A stretch of DNA of 64,000 nt from Halobacteriales archaeon QH_7_66_36 (GTDB taxonomy: Archaea > Halobacteriota > Halobacteria > Halobacteriales > Haloarculaceae): assembly GCA_003021175.1 (NCBI GenBank), contig PXQV01000006.1:1-64000 (forward strand), written 5' to 3'. The notes beneath the pieces are model-generated. The model made no database searches and was not told where the DNA came from. It saw nothing but the letters and a program-made list of their open reading frames with translations. The translations under genes and the position numbers were made by a program. Below are positions 17,027 to 26,037 of the stretch, piece by piece (positions within the stretch are counted from its first letter, which is position 1; every line of letters begins with the position of its first letter).

Positions 17027-17635
17027 ATGGCGAACCGAGAGGAGGCCTCGGCGAGCGAGCGGAATCTCTTCGTCACCGTATCGGGAGCGCCGGGCGCGGG
17101 CGTCACGACGCTCTGTGAGGGGCTGGCCGACGCGCTCGACTGCGGCTACGTCTCCGGCGGCGAGGTGTTCCGCGAGATCGCCGAAGAGCGGGGCGAGACG
17201 CTCACGGAACTCGTGGCGGCGGCGGGCGAGTCCGAGGAGATCGACCGCGCGCTCGACCGTCGACTCCACAGCATCGCCGAGGAGTGGGGCGTGGCGAACA
17301 ACAGCTTCATCCTCGAATCTCGGCTCGCGGCGTGGATAGCGGGGAACCGAGCCGACCTCAAAATATGGCTCGACGCGCCCGAGCAGGTCCGGATCGACCG
17401 GACCAGCGACCGCGAGGAGATGGCCTCGGAGATGCGGGTCCGCGAGGTGATCGAGGAGAGCCGCTACGAGTCCTACTACGGGATCGACCTCTCCGACCAG
17501 TCGATCTACGACCTCTCGATCAACACCGGCCGGTGGGGACCGGACGGACTCATCGAATTCGTCCTGACGGCCATCGGCGCGTACGATCCCGCGGCCGACG
17601 AGGGAGCCTTCCCGACCCCGGAGTTCGACCCTTAG
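17027..17635 (+). CDS. Cytidylate-kinase-like P-loop protein with altered Walker A
   Basis: A 202-residue protein that aligns along its length with archaeal CMP kinases: CGYVSGGEVFREIAEERG, LDRRLHSIAEEW, ILESRLAAWIAG, IWLDAPEQVRIDR and YYGIDLSDQSIYDLSINT. The nucleotide-binding loop reads GAPGAGVTT (20-28), so Val26 stands where the lysine normally is. This suggests a paralogue with weak or altered kinase activity rather than the main Cmk. The ATG at 17027 is preferred to a TTG at 16961, as an AT-rich TTTATTAC box lies about 30 nt before it. Confidence 0.75.
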   Translation: MANREEASASERNLFVTVSGAPGAGVTTLCEGLADALDCGYVSGGEVFREIAEERGETLTELVAAAGESEEIDRALDRRLHSIAEEWGVANNSFILESRLAAWIAGNRADLKIWLDAPEQVRIDRTSDREEMASEMRVREVIEESRYESYYGIDLSDQSIYDLSINTGRWGPDGLIEFVLTAIGAYDPAADEGAFPTPEFDP

Positions 17636-18171
17636 CTCAGCCGCGAGGCGACGTCCGCCTCGGTGATGATGCCAACCGCCCGTCCGCCTTCGGTCACCAT
17701 CACTGCCTTGTAGTACTCCAGCAGATGTCGGACCTCGTCGATGCTGGCGTCCACGGCGACGGTCGGGAACGACTCGCTCATGTGCTCGGAGACCGGCTTC
17801 TGTCTATCCTCCTCGGCGAGCCCGACGAGCCCCGACTGCGAGATGCTGCCGACCGGCCGGTCGTGTTCGAGCACCGGCAGCTGCGAGTAGGCCTCCTCGT
17901 CCATCAACTGGGCGGCCTCCCGCACGGCGTCGTCCGGCGAGACGCGGACGACCTCCTCGTGCATCAGGTCGCGCGCCTTCAGGACGTTCCCCTCGGCCTC
18001 CTCCAGCGCGGTGACGATCCGGCGGAGCGTCGAGAGCCGCGGGTCGACGTCGCCGCCCTCGATACGGGCGATGAGCGGCTGTGACACGTCGGCGCGCTCG
18101 GCGAGTTCACTCTGGGTCAACTCCAGTGACTTCCGCTTCTCGCGGAGATCGGCCGGCGTCGGTAGCTCCAT
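17632..18171 (-). CDS. HTH-CBS transcriptional regulator
   Basis: A 179-residue protein with an Xre-type helix-turn-helix at 8-60 (LTQSELAERADVSQPLIARIE) joined to a pair of CBS domains at 65-179. CBS pairs bind adenosyl nucleotides, so DNA binding may respond to cell energy or SAM level. It ends 4 nt inside the convergent kinase-like gene. Close relatives are widespread in euryarchaea with unassigned targets. Confidence 0.88.
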   Translation of the reverse strand: MELPTPADLREKRKSLELTQSELAERADVSQPLIARIEGGDVDPRLSTLRRIVTALEEAEGNVLKARDLMHEEVVRVSPDDAVREAAQLMDEEAYSQLPVLEHDRPVGSISQSGLVGLAEEDRQKPVSEHMSESFPTVAVDASIDEVRHLLEYYKAVMVTEGGRAVGIITEADVASRLS

Positions 18172-18213
18172 GCAGAGAAATAATCCGTGGTTATCCCTAA
18201 AACCAACGGTAAT

Positions 18214-18573
18214 TTACCCGTCGTCGGTCCCCTCCATCTCGGCCGTGTCGATGACCTTCAGGGGGACGTCGCGGAGCGCGCCGCCGACTTCCTTCTTCGC
18301 CACGCGCTGGGCGTGCTGGGTGCTCTCGACGTTGAACACCTTCATCTCCAACTGGAGACCGACGAGGGCGGTGTCGGCGGCGACGAACACAGAGTCGAAC
18401 GGTTCGCCGCAGGCGGGACACGGGGTCGCGCCGACGCCCACCTCGACGTAGTCCATCTCCTGTTGGTTGAGGCGTTTGCCCGCCTCGCTCACCGCGACGC
18501 CGATGGCGTCGTCGACCTCCTCCACGTCTCGCACCAGCCACGCCGCTTCCATCGCGACTACGTAATCGCTCAT
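18214..18573 (-). CDS. UPF0212 (DUF555) family protein
   Basis: A 119-residue archaeal protein of family UPF0212. A CPACG zinc knuckle sits at about residues 52-56 in the motif GATPCPACGEPFDS. The N-terminal YVVAMEAAWLVRDVEEVDDAIGVA segment is typical. Function unknown; it lies upstream of the HTH-CBS gene on the same strand with 42 nt between. Confidence 0.85.
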   Translation of the reverse strand: MSDYVVAMEAAWLVRDVEEVDDAIGVAVSEAGKRLNQQEMDYVEVGVGATPCPACGEPFDSVFVAADTALVGLQLEMKVFNVESTQHAQRVAKKEVGGALRDVPLKVIDTAEMEGTDDG

Positions 18574-18810
18574 GTGTACACCGAGCGCGGCCGCGAACTT
18601 GACACTACGGGTTCGGCCTCGTCGCGCACGTTCCGGCGAAGCGGTACATAAGTTATGCCTACGTGTGCAGACACCAGCACCGAAGCGAGGAACGAACGGG
18701 AGCAGCCGTCGGAGCGAGCAGGCACGCGGGCGGTCGTATCGTCCGATCAGACGTTATCAGCCGTTTCAGTACCCTCACGCGGCGTTTATCGCTCGTCGCA
18801 ATCGGCGAGA

Positions 18811-18822
18811 AGATTTATATGC
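18811..18822 (+). promoter_or_regulatory. TATA box upstream of small membrane gene
   Basis: AAGATTTATATG is centred about 33 nt before the ATG at 18850, consistent with a short-leader transcript. Confidence 0.45.
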
Positions 18823-18849
18823 TGCTGTGGCCTCCGTCGTTCCGAGACG

Positions 18850-19008
18850 ATGACGATGCGACCCGTGCGGTTCACGCTGTTCGCGCTCTACCAGCTATCG
18901 GTCGTTCTGGGCGTCCTGTTCATGCCGGCCGCGTTGCTCGCGCGCCGCCTCGGCGTGCCGGTGCCGTTCGACCGACTGCTGTCCGGCCTCGGCGAGCGCG
19001 TCGACTGA
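18850..19008 (+). CDS. Small membrane protein of unknown function
   Basis: A 52-residue protein: short basic N-terminus, one or two hydrophobic segments (FTLFALYQLSVVLGVLFMPA), then a short cytoplasmic tail. A good TATA box precedes it. Lies 67 nt upstream of psmB on the same strand, but psmB has its own promoter. Confidence 0.6.
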   Translation: MTMRPVRFTLFALYQLSVVLGVLFMPAALLARRLGVPVPFDRLLSGLGERVD

Positions 19009-19044
19009 GGCGTCGGTCCCGGCGAGCGAGATCGGAAGGGTGTC

Positions 19045-19052
19045 GTTTATAC
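19045..19052 (+). promoter_or_regulatory. psmB promoter (TATA box)
   Basis: GTTTATAC is centred about 27 nt before the ATG at 19076, giving a leaderless transcript; the promoter of the broken gene is intact. Confidence 0.5.
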
Positions 19053-19075
19053 GCGGGGGCGGCTAACATGAGGTA

Positions 19076-19766
19076 ATGCGTAACGAGGAGTTCTCCATCG
19101 ACGCCCCAGAGCCGCCGGAGCCATCGCTCGACCTCGACCCCGAGTTCGACCCCTACGAGCCGGAGGTCGGCGAACTGCCCGAGAACGACCTGAGCGAGGC
19201 CGATCTGGACAACGTCAACAAGACCGGCACGACGACCATCGGGATCACGACGCCCGACGGCGTCGTCATGGCGACAGACATGCGCGCGTCGCTCGGCGGT
19301 CGGTTCGTCTCGAACAAGGACGTGCAGAAGGTAGAGCAGGTCCACCCGACGGCCGCGCTGACGATGGCCGGCTCCGTCGGCGGCGCACAGTCGTTCATCG
19401 AGACGATCCGAGCGGAGGCGAACCTCTACGAGGCGCGCCGCGGCGAGGACATGAGCATGGAGGCGCTGTCGACGCTGTGTGGCAACTTCCTGCGCGGCGG
19501 GCCCTTTTTCCTCGTCAGCCCGATCCTCGGCGGCGTCGACAGCGAGGGCGGCCACGTCTACTCGCTGGACCCCGCCGGCGGCGTCATGCGCGATGACTAC
19601 ACCGTCACCGGCTCCGGGATGCAGCTCGCCTACGGCGTCCTCGAAGGCCAGTACACGGACGACCTCTCCATCGAGGAGGCGCGGACCGTTGCCCATCTAT
19701 CTCGCCGAGATTACCGAGTCGGGCGTCGACATCGAGGGGCACAAGGAGTTCGGCGAGCTGCTGTAG
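19076..19766 (+). pseudogene. psmB: Proteasome subunit beta, disrupted by internal deletion and frameshift
   Basis: 20S proteasome beta subunit. An acidic propeptide of 51 residues ends in NKTG, and Thr52 in TTTIGI is the nucleophile. Downstream come TDMRASLGGRF, the GSVGGAQ segment and SGMQLAYGVLE, all intact. After EEARTVA (residue 206, about 19693) the expected segment of about 17 residues leading to the YLAEITESGVDIEGHKEFGELL-type tail is missing. That tail is present but in another frame (19695-19766). Read straight through, the ORF continues to 19909 with unrelated residues. The gap is about 50 nt, not a multiple of three. It is either a real mutation or an assembly error. Confidence 0.8.
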
Positions 19767-19823
19767 TCGGCTCCGCTCTCGTCGTGACGAAACCTGTTTC
19801 GCGGAGCCGCCGGTACGCCACGC

Positions 19824-20567
19824 ATGGTCCACCACGACGGGACGACCGCCCACTGGCTCGGCTACGCGACGCTGCGACTGGCCGGCGACGACGTGATCGT
19901 CTATTGTGATCCCGGCCGATACGGCGTGCTCGACGGGATGGAACCGGGCGACGGCGACGTTATCTGTGTCACGCACGACCACCACTACGACAGCGACGGC
20001 ATCCGTCGGGTCGCGGCCGACGATGCGACGCTCGTGCTCTTCGAGGGCGTCGACGCGGCGCGCATCGACCGCGACGTGGAACGGCCGGGCGACCTCCCAT
20101 ACGACGTAGTCCGCGTCGGCGAGACGGCAGACATCGCAGTCGGCGACCCGACCGGCGACCGTGCCGACGGGCCGCGGCCGGGCGAGGTGTTCGTCCGCAC
20201 GATGGCCGCGTACAACGACCCGGGCGGCTCGCACACGACGAGCGACGGAGAGCCGTACCACCCAGAGGGATTCGGCTGCGGCTACCATTTGACGCTTCCG
20301 AGCGTCTGGGGCCGCGACGTGACCGTCTTCTGGCCCGGCGGCACCGATGTCCTCGCCGGCCACGCCGAACTCGACGTGTCGCTGTTCTGTCCGCCCATCG
20401 GCGGCGCGTTCACCATGGACCGGCGCGCGGCCGCCCGACTGGCCGAACAACTAGATCCGAATCTGGTGTTGCCGGTCCACTACGACACCTTCGAGGCGTT
20501 GGAGACCGACCCAGAGGCGTTCGCGGCTGACGCGGCGAGCCGCGGTGTTCCCGTGGTGCTCGACTGA
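19824..20567 (+). CDS. MBL-fold metallo-hydrolase
   Basis: A 247-residue protein of the L-ascorbate-6-phosphate-lactonase-like MBL group. The metal motif HxHxxD is VTHDHHYDSDG near residues 49-58; further ligands are probably in GGTDVLAGHAELD and LPVHYDTFE. The expected hydrolytic substrate is unknown. It starts 57 nt after the displaced psmB stop at 19766, and the read-through psmB frame overlaps its first 86 nt. Confidence 0.82.
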   Translation: MVHHDGTTAHWLGYATLRLAGDDVIVYCDPGRYGVLDGMEPGDGDVICVTHDHHYDSDGIRRVAADDATLVLFEGVDAARIDRDVERPGDLPYDVVRVGETADIAVGDPTGDRADGPRPGEVFVRTMAAYNDPGGSHTTSDGEPYHPEGFGCGYHLTLPSVWGRDVTVFWPGGTDVLAGHAELDVSLFCPPIGGAFTMDRRAAARLAEQLDPNLVLPVHYDTFEALETDPEAFAADAASRGVPVVLD

Positions 20568-20569
20568 CC

Positions 20570-20788
20570 TCAGTCGTCCCGCCGGGCCAACTTCTGTTCC
20601 ACGGCCTCTAGTCGCGCCGTCGTCGCGGCGAGTTCGGCGGCTTCGCGGCCAGTCCCCGATGTTACCCCGCGTTGTGCCTGCCGGACATCACGCCGCAGTT
20701 GGGACGCCTTCGCTTCGAGGACTCCGATGCGTCTCGAATCCTCGCCGTCGGTCCCACCCGACCCACCGTTACCGATACCACTCGACAT
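20570..20788 (-). CDS. Small coiled-coil protein of unknown function
   Basis: A 72-residue protein with a Gly/Ser-rich N-terminus and a long helix from about residue 20 to the end that shows heptad spacing (IGVLEAKASQLRRDVRQAQR, LAATTARLEAVEQKLARRDD). An AT-rich stretch upstream of 20788 could carry its promoter. No family recognised. Confidence 0.5.
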   Translation of the reverse strand: MSSGIGNGGSGGTDGEDSRRIGVLEAKASQLRRDVRQAQRGVTSGTGREAAELAATTARLEAVEQKLARRDD

Positions 20789-20863
20789 GATACAGGTTTA
20801 AATCGTATATCAATAAACACACAGCGGCTTTCTCACGGAGTGAGAACCGTGAGAGAAGCTCGG

Positions 20864-22207
20864 CTATCGCCGCGCAGGATGGCGGTCCGGCAGGCGCGGG
20901 CCGCCGCCGGCCCGCTCGCGGAGCGTATCGCCGTCGCCGTCGGCGAGCAGTCCGCGCTTGCGTAGCTCGGGAACGACGAGGTCGACGAAATCGTACAGCG
21001 AGTCCGGTCGCGTCACTTCCTTCACGTTGAACCCCGCGATAGGGAGGTCCGTGTACCACGCTTCCAGTTCGTCGGCCACCGTTTGCGGCGTGCCGACGAC
21101 GACCGGCGAGGTGGAGCCGAGGCCGGCGAACTGCGCGACTTCACGGACCGTCCACTCGCGGTCTGGATCGGCCTTCGTGAACGCGTTGACCGCGCCCTGA
21201 ATCGCCTCCGTCTCGATGTGCTCTAACGGCTGGTCCGGATCGAGTTCGGAGAGATCCATGTCCATGAAGCCGGACAGGAGCGCGAGCACCGCCTCCACGT
21301 CGACGGCGTCGCGGTAGCTCTCGTGTTTCTCGCGGGCGAGCGCCGCCGTCTCGCCGACGATAGGGACGACACCGGGGTAGAAGCTCAGCGAGTCGGGGTC
21401 GCGGCCGTGGTCGGCGGCGCGTTCGCGCATGTCCGCGACGTACTCCTCGACGCCCGACTTCGTCGGATACGAGCAGAAGACGGCCTCGGCGTTTGCGGCG
21501 GCGAACGCCCGGCCGCGGTCGGAGGAGCCGGCCTGATAGATGAACGGCGTCCGCTGTGGCGACGGCTCACAGCCGTGCGGGCCGCGGACGGAGAACCACT
21601 CCCCGTCGTGGTCGACGGTGTGGACGCCGTCCGGGTCGGTGAACACGTCGGCCTCGCGGTCGCGAACGACCGCGCTCTCGTCCCACGACTCCTCCCACAG
21701 CGCGTAACAGACGTCCATGAACTCGTCCGCGCGGTCGTAGCGGTCGTCGTGGTCGAGGCGTTTGTCGACGCCGAGATTCGCCGCCGCGCTTTCGAGATAC
21801 GAGGTGACGATGTTGAACGCGATCCGCCCGTCTGTGAGGTGATCGAGCGTGGAGAACTCGCGGGCGAGTTCGTACGGGTGGTTGTACGTCGTCGAGCGGG
21901 TGATCGCGAAGCCGAGGTCGTCGGTGACTTCCGCCATCGCGGGAACGAGGAATCGCGGGTCGTTCGAGGGGGTCTGGACCGCGCGTTCGATGGCGATGTC
22001 GCAGTCGTCGTCGTACACGTCGTAGATGCCGCGCACGTCGGCGAAGAACACGGCGTCGAACCCGCCGCGTTCCGCAGTTCTGGCAACGTCGGTCCAGTAG
22101 TCGCGATCCGTGTAGTCGGCCGCGCGGTCGCCCGGATACCGCCACGCGCCCGGCGAGACGTGGGTGACCGCGTTCATCGTGAAGAGGTTGAGATGCATCC
22201 GTTCCAT
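20864..22207 (-). CDS. LLM-class flavin monooxygenase, NtaA/SnaA/DszA family
   Basis: A 447-residue FMNH2-dependent monooxygenase of the bacterial-luciferase superfamily, similar to nitrilotriacetate or dibenzothiophene-sulfone monooxygenase A components. Features: GAWRYPGDRAADYTDRDYW near 20, GGFDAVFFADV strand, DHLTDGRIAFNIVTSY, and PFIYQAGSSDRGRAFAA with the flavin-binding SS/GR pocket. It needs a separate flavin reductase, which is not next to it. The ATG at 22207 (MERMHLNLF) is preferred over one 12 codons upstream. Confidence 0.88.
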   Translation of the reverse strand: MERMHLNLFTMNAVTHVSPGAWRYPGDRAADYTDRDYWTDVARTAERGGFDAVFFADVRGIYDVYDDDCDIAIERAVQTPSNDPRFLVPAMAEVTDDLGFAITRSTTYNHPYELAREFSTLDHLTDGRIAFNIVTSYLESAAANLGVDKRLDHDDRYDRADEFMDVCYALWEESWDESAVVRDREADVFTDPDGVHTVDHDGEWFSVRGPHGCEPSPQRTPFIYQAGSSDRGRAFAAANAEAVFCSYPTKSGVEEYVADMRERAADHGRDPDSLSFYPGVVPIVGETAALAREKHESYRDAVDVEAVLALLSGFMDMDLSELDPDQPLEHIETEAIQGAVNAFTKADPDREWTVREVAQFAGLGSTSPVVVGTPQTVADELEAWYTDLPIAGFNVKEVTRPDSLYDFVDLVVPELRKRGLLADGDGDTLRERAGGGPRLPDRHPARR

Positions 22208-22272
22208 GTCTTCGAGTCCACGCCGGCACGAATAAGAGAACACGGTAGCGGCGAGCGACGCAGAGGGGGAGC

Positions 22273-24942
22273 CTACCGAACGATGACGACGGCGCTGTCC
22301 GTCTCGACGAAGTCACCCTCGCCGGCGTAGGTGCGCTTCTCCCGCAGTTCGAACAGGTCGGCGTCGAGCACCTCGTCGGCGACGTGCAGTTTCCCGTTGG
22401 AGACGGCGAACTCGCCGGCGTCTATCGCCGCGTCGATGTCGCCGACCTTGCTCCCGTACTCCGGGCCGACCGTGGCGTAATCGAGATCGACGCCGACGAT
22501 TTCCGTCGAGAGCGCGGGCGGGTCGTCGAGTCGCTCCAACTGCTCGATGTGCATCGCGCCCGCGACGGCGTCCTCGAAGCCGTCGATGTCGCCGTAGACG
22601 GCGACCTCGGACAGCGGCTCGTTGAGCGCGAGACCGTTGTCGGTCTTGTAGCCGCGCAGCGCGCCGATCACTTCGAGCGCCGTCTCGCCGGCCGCGCGGT
22701 CGGCCTCGTAGCCGGCCGGTTCGGGCCAGTCGGCGCGGTGGACCGAGCTGTCAGCGTACAGCGTCCGATGGATTTCCTCCGTGATGTGGGGGAGGAACGG
22801 CGCGAACAGCTTCAGGAACCGCTCGTGGGCCGTCCGGAGCGCGTACGCCGTCGAGTCGGCGTCGGACTGTTTGGCGATCTCGAGATAGTCGTCACAGAAC
22901 GTGTGCCAGAAGAACGCCCGGAGTTCGTCCCGCGCCTTGGCGAACTCGTAGGCCTCGAAGTGGTCGGTTACCTCGCGGGTGAGGTCGTCCAGCGACGCAA
23001 GCAGCCACTCGTCGATGGCGGCGAACTCGTCCGGCTCGGTCGGGTCGGCCGGCGCGAGCGAGTCGACGAGCTTCGAGGCGTTCCACAGCTTCTGGAGCAG
23101 CTTCTCGCCCTGCTTCATCGCGTTGTGTTTGAACGGGAAGTCGTCGCCGACCGACGAGGAGGCGGCCCAGTAGCGGATGGCGTCGACGGGGTACTCGTCC
23201 ATCACCGCGCGGGGTTCGACGACGTTCCCCTTCGATTTCGACATCTTCTCGCGGTTCTCGTCGAGGACGTGCCCGTTGATCAGCACCGACTCGAACGGCA
23301 CCTCGCCGGTGTGTTCGTAACACTTGACGACGGTGTGGAACAGCCAAAACGAGATGATGTCGTGGCCCTGCGGCCGGAGGTCGAACTGGTACAGCTCCGG
23401 GTTGTCGAACTCGAACTCGCCGGTCGCCTCGTTCCAGTCCCAGCCGGCGTTGATCAGCGGCGTGAGACTGGAGGTGGCCCACGTGTCGAACACGTCTCCT
23501 TCGGGCGTGAACTCGCCTCCGCCGCAGTCGGGACAGGCGTCGACCGGCGGCTCGTCCGACAGCGGGTCGACCGGCAGGTCCGCCTTTTCGGCGAGGATCG
23601 TCTCGCCACAGCCCGCGCAGTACCAGACCGGGAACGGGATGCCCGAGTCGCGCTGGCGGGAGATACACCAGTCCCACTCCAGCCCCTCGACCCAGTGTTG
23701 ATACCGGGTGAACATCTTCTCGGGATACCACTCCATCTCGCTGCCCGCCTCCAAGTACTCGTCCGTCTTGTCGAGCAGTTCGACGTACCACTGCTCGGTG
23801 ACGCGGAACTCGATGTCCGTCTCGCACCGCTCGTGGACCTGCACGTCGTGGTCGATAGCCTCACGCGATTCGAGGTGGCCGGCATCGTCGAGGTCCTCGA
23901 CGATTGCCTCGCGCGCCTCGTGGGTGGACAGCCCGGCGTACTCGCCGGCCGTCTCGGTGAGCGTCCCCGACTCGTCGATGGCGACCCGCAGGTCGAGGTC
24001 GTGGGCCTGATACCACTCGATGTCGGTCTGGTCGCCGAAGGTACAGCACATGACGACGCCCGTCCCCTTCTCGCGGTCGACGCGCTCGTCCTCGTAGACG
24101 GGCACCTCGTGGCCGAACAGCGGGACGCGCGCCGTCGACCCGGGCAGATCGTCGGTGCGCTCGTCGTCGGGGTGGACGAACATCGCGACACACGCCGGGA
24201 GGAGCTCCGGCCGCGTCGTCGAGATGGTGACCGACTCTCGCGGTCCTGCTCGCGGCTCGCTTCGCTCACCGCTCACATCCGAGGCTGAAGCCTCGCTGTC
24301 CGCGAGGTCGAACCGGATGTCGTTGAAGTGAGCGCTCCGCTCGGCGTCCTCCGTCTCGACCTGTGAGATGGCCGTCTCGCAGTCCGGACACCAGATGGCC
24401 GGCGCGCGCTCGCGGTACTCGCGGCCCTGCTCGTACAGGTCGATGAACGACAGCTGCGAGAGCCGCTGCACCCGCGGCTCGATGGTCTTGTACGTGTTCG
24501 ACCAGTCGACGGAGACGGCCAACTCCTGCATCTCCTCGGTGAAGTCCGCCTCGTACTCCTCGCACACCTCGCGACAGAGCTGCTGGAACTCGCGGCGCTC
24601 GTAGTCGCCGTGACGGATGTCCAACTCGCGTTCGGTCAGCCGCTCGCTGGCGATGCCGTTGTCGTCGTAGCCGAACGGGAAGAAGGCGTCACCGTCGGCC
24701 ATCCGGTGGTAGCGGGCGGCGAAATCCTGGAGCGTGCTGCCGTACAGGTGGCCCATGTGGAGGCTCCCGCTCACCGTCGGCGGCGGCGTGTCGACGCTGT
24801 AGGCCGTGTTCGGGTCGTCGCTCTCCCCGCGGTAGGCGTACGTCTCGTCGTCGAGCCAGCGGTCCTGCCACTTCGGCTCGACGGCGTCGGGGTCGTACGT
24901 CCCCTCGATGCGTTCCTCGCGTTCCGGCTCCTGCGTGCTCAT
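22273..24942 (-). CDS. valS: Valyl-tRNA synthetase
   Basis: An 889-residue class I synthetase charging tRNA-Val. The HIGH motif is SLHMGHLYG near residue 60, the editing CP1 domain holds the TTRPE motif, the zinc knuckles CPDCGGGE and CAGC are present, and KMSKS is REKMSKSKGN near residue 570. A haloarchaeal insertion at about 211-236 (EASASDVSGERSEPRAGPRE) is encoded by palindromic DNA at 24251-24295. A TATA-like AGTATAAACG lies about 30 nt before the start. Anticodon-binding and C-terminal coiled-coil domains follow KMSKS. Confidence 0.96.
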   Translation of the reverse strand: MSTQEPEREERIEGTYDPDAVEPKWQDRWLDDETYAYRGESDDPNTAYSVDTPPPTVSGSLHMGHLYGSTLQDFAARYHRMADGDAFFPFGYDDNGIASERLTERELDIRHGDYERREFQQLCREVCEEYEADFTEEMQELAVSVDWSNTYKTIEPRVQRLSQLSFIDLYEQGREYRERAPAIWCPDCETAISQVETEDAERSAHFNDIRFDLADSEASASDVSGERSEPRAGPRESVTISTTRPELLPACVAMFVHPDDERTDDLPGSTARVPLFGHEVPVYEDERVDREKGTGVVMCCTFGDQTDIEWYQAHDLDLRVAIDESGTLTETAGEYAGLSTHEAREAIVEDLDDAGHLESREAIDHDVQVHERCETDIEFRVTEQWYVELLDKTDEYLEAGSEMEWYPEKMFTRYQHWVEGLEWDWCISRQRDSGIPFPVWYCAGCGETILAEKADLPVDPLSDEPPVDACPDCGGGEFTPEGDVFDTWATSSLTPLINAGWDWNEATGEFEFDNPELYQFDLRPQGHDIISFWLFHTVVKCYEHTGEVPFESVLINGHVLDENREKMSKSKGNVVEPRAVMDEYPVDAIRYWAASSSVGDDFPFKHNAMKQGEKLLQKLWNASKLVDSLAPADPTEPDEFAAIDEWLLASLDDLTREVTDHFEAYEFAKARDELRAFFWHTFCDDYLEIAKQSDADSTAYALRTAHERFLKLFAPFLPHITEEIHRTLYADSSVHRADWPEPAGYEADRAAGETALEVIGALRGYKTDNGLALNEPLSEVAVYGDIDGFEDAVAGAMHIEQLERLDDPPALSTEIVGVDLDYATVGPEYGSKVGDIDAAIDAGEFAVSNGKLHVADEVLDADLFELREKRTYAGEGDFVETDSAVVIVR

Positions 24943-25223
24943 GTGTGTAGCTCTCTCGTGTGGCGTTTATACTGTTCGTTGTCTGCGCGACGACAGTGCT
25001 GGTCGGGGGTCGATGCAACGACGAAGGAAGTAGTGTGGCCCCTACAGGGGGCCTACACGGACACGACGGACCGCAGGCCCACCGGCGCGCGTCGGTCGGG
25101 TGAGTGCGGACATACACGATACTGTTCGAGCGGGCCCTTTAGTCGTTTCGCCGGGGTTCGGTGTGCTACCTACCGTCAGCCCTCTCTCGAATCACTCATT
25201 ACGACCCACCCGCACGCATCCGC

Positions 25224-25949
25224 ATGGCCAAGCAGCCGCATCTCCTCGTCGAGGAGGGTGACGTGAACGACATCGCGCTCGTGCCGGGCGACCCCGGTCG
25301 AGTCGACCGCATCGCGAGCCACTGTGAGAACGTCGAGGAAACATCCGAAAATCGCGAGTACAAGCTGGTGAACGCCAGCTACGAGGGCCGCGATCTGACC
25401 ATCTGTTCGACGGGTATCGGCTGTCCGTCGACTGCCATCGCCGTCGAGGAGTTGGCGAAGGCCGGCGTGGAGACGTTCGTCCGCGTCGGCACCACCGGCG
25501 CGCTACAGGCCGACGTGGAGATCGGCGACATGGTCGTCGCCACCGGCGCCGCCAAGGAAGAAGGCACATCCAAGCGGTACGAGTCGGCGGTGTACCCTGC
25601 CGTCCCAGACTACGGGACGCTCACGGCGCTGGTCGACGCCGCGGAGGCGAACGACGAGTCGGTCCACGTCGGCCCCATCGTCTCCGACGACGCCTTCTAC
25701 AACGAGACGGACGACGACGTCGAGGAGTGGAACGATGCGGGCCTGCTCGCCGTCGAGATGGAGGCGGCGACGCTGTTCTCGCTCGCGCGGCGACGCGGCC
25801 TCGCGGCCGGGGCCATCTGCACCGTCGACGGCAACCTCGTGAAAGGGACACAGAAGAGCGCCGACTCCGGCGCGGAGCTGCCTGAGAAGGCGAAGAACAA
25901 CGTCGAGCGGGCCATCGCCATCGCGCTCGACGCCGTCGTTACCCTCTAG
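25224..25949 (+). CDS. Nucleoside phosphorylase (uridine/purine type)
   Basis: A 241-residue NP-I family phosphorylase that splits nucleosides into base and ribose 1-phosphate. Motifs: ALVPGDPGRVDRIA phosphate loop near residue 20, CSTGIGCPSTAIAVEEL near 57-73, RVGTTGALQ near 83, and GLLAVEMEAATLF near 174, the signature with substrate-binding Glu-Met-Glu. Uridine phosphorylase-like but substrate range is uncertain. The ATG at 25224 is chosen over an in-frame upstream ATG at 25161 lacking homology features. Confidence 0.9.
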   Translation: MAKQPHLLVEEGDVNDIALVPGDPGRVDRIASHCENVEETSENREYKLVNASYEGRDLTICSTGIGCPSTAIAVEELAKAGVETFVRVGTTGALQADVEIGDMVVATGAAKEEGTSKRYESAVYPAVPDYGTLTALVDAAEANDESVHVGPIVSDDAFYNETDDDVEEWNDAGLLAVEMEAATLFSLARRRGLAAGAICTVDGNLVKGTQKSADSGAELPEKAKNNVERAIAIALDAVVTL

Positions 25950-26037
25950 CTGTGCATCGCGGCGAGCACGTCCACGTGGCGTACCGCCGGCTCGAACGCA
26001 CCGTGCGATACTGACGGGATGAGAAGCCAGCGTCGCG

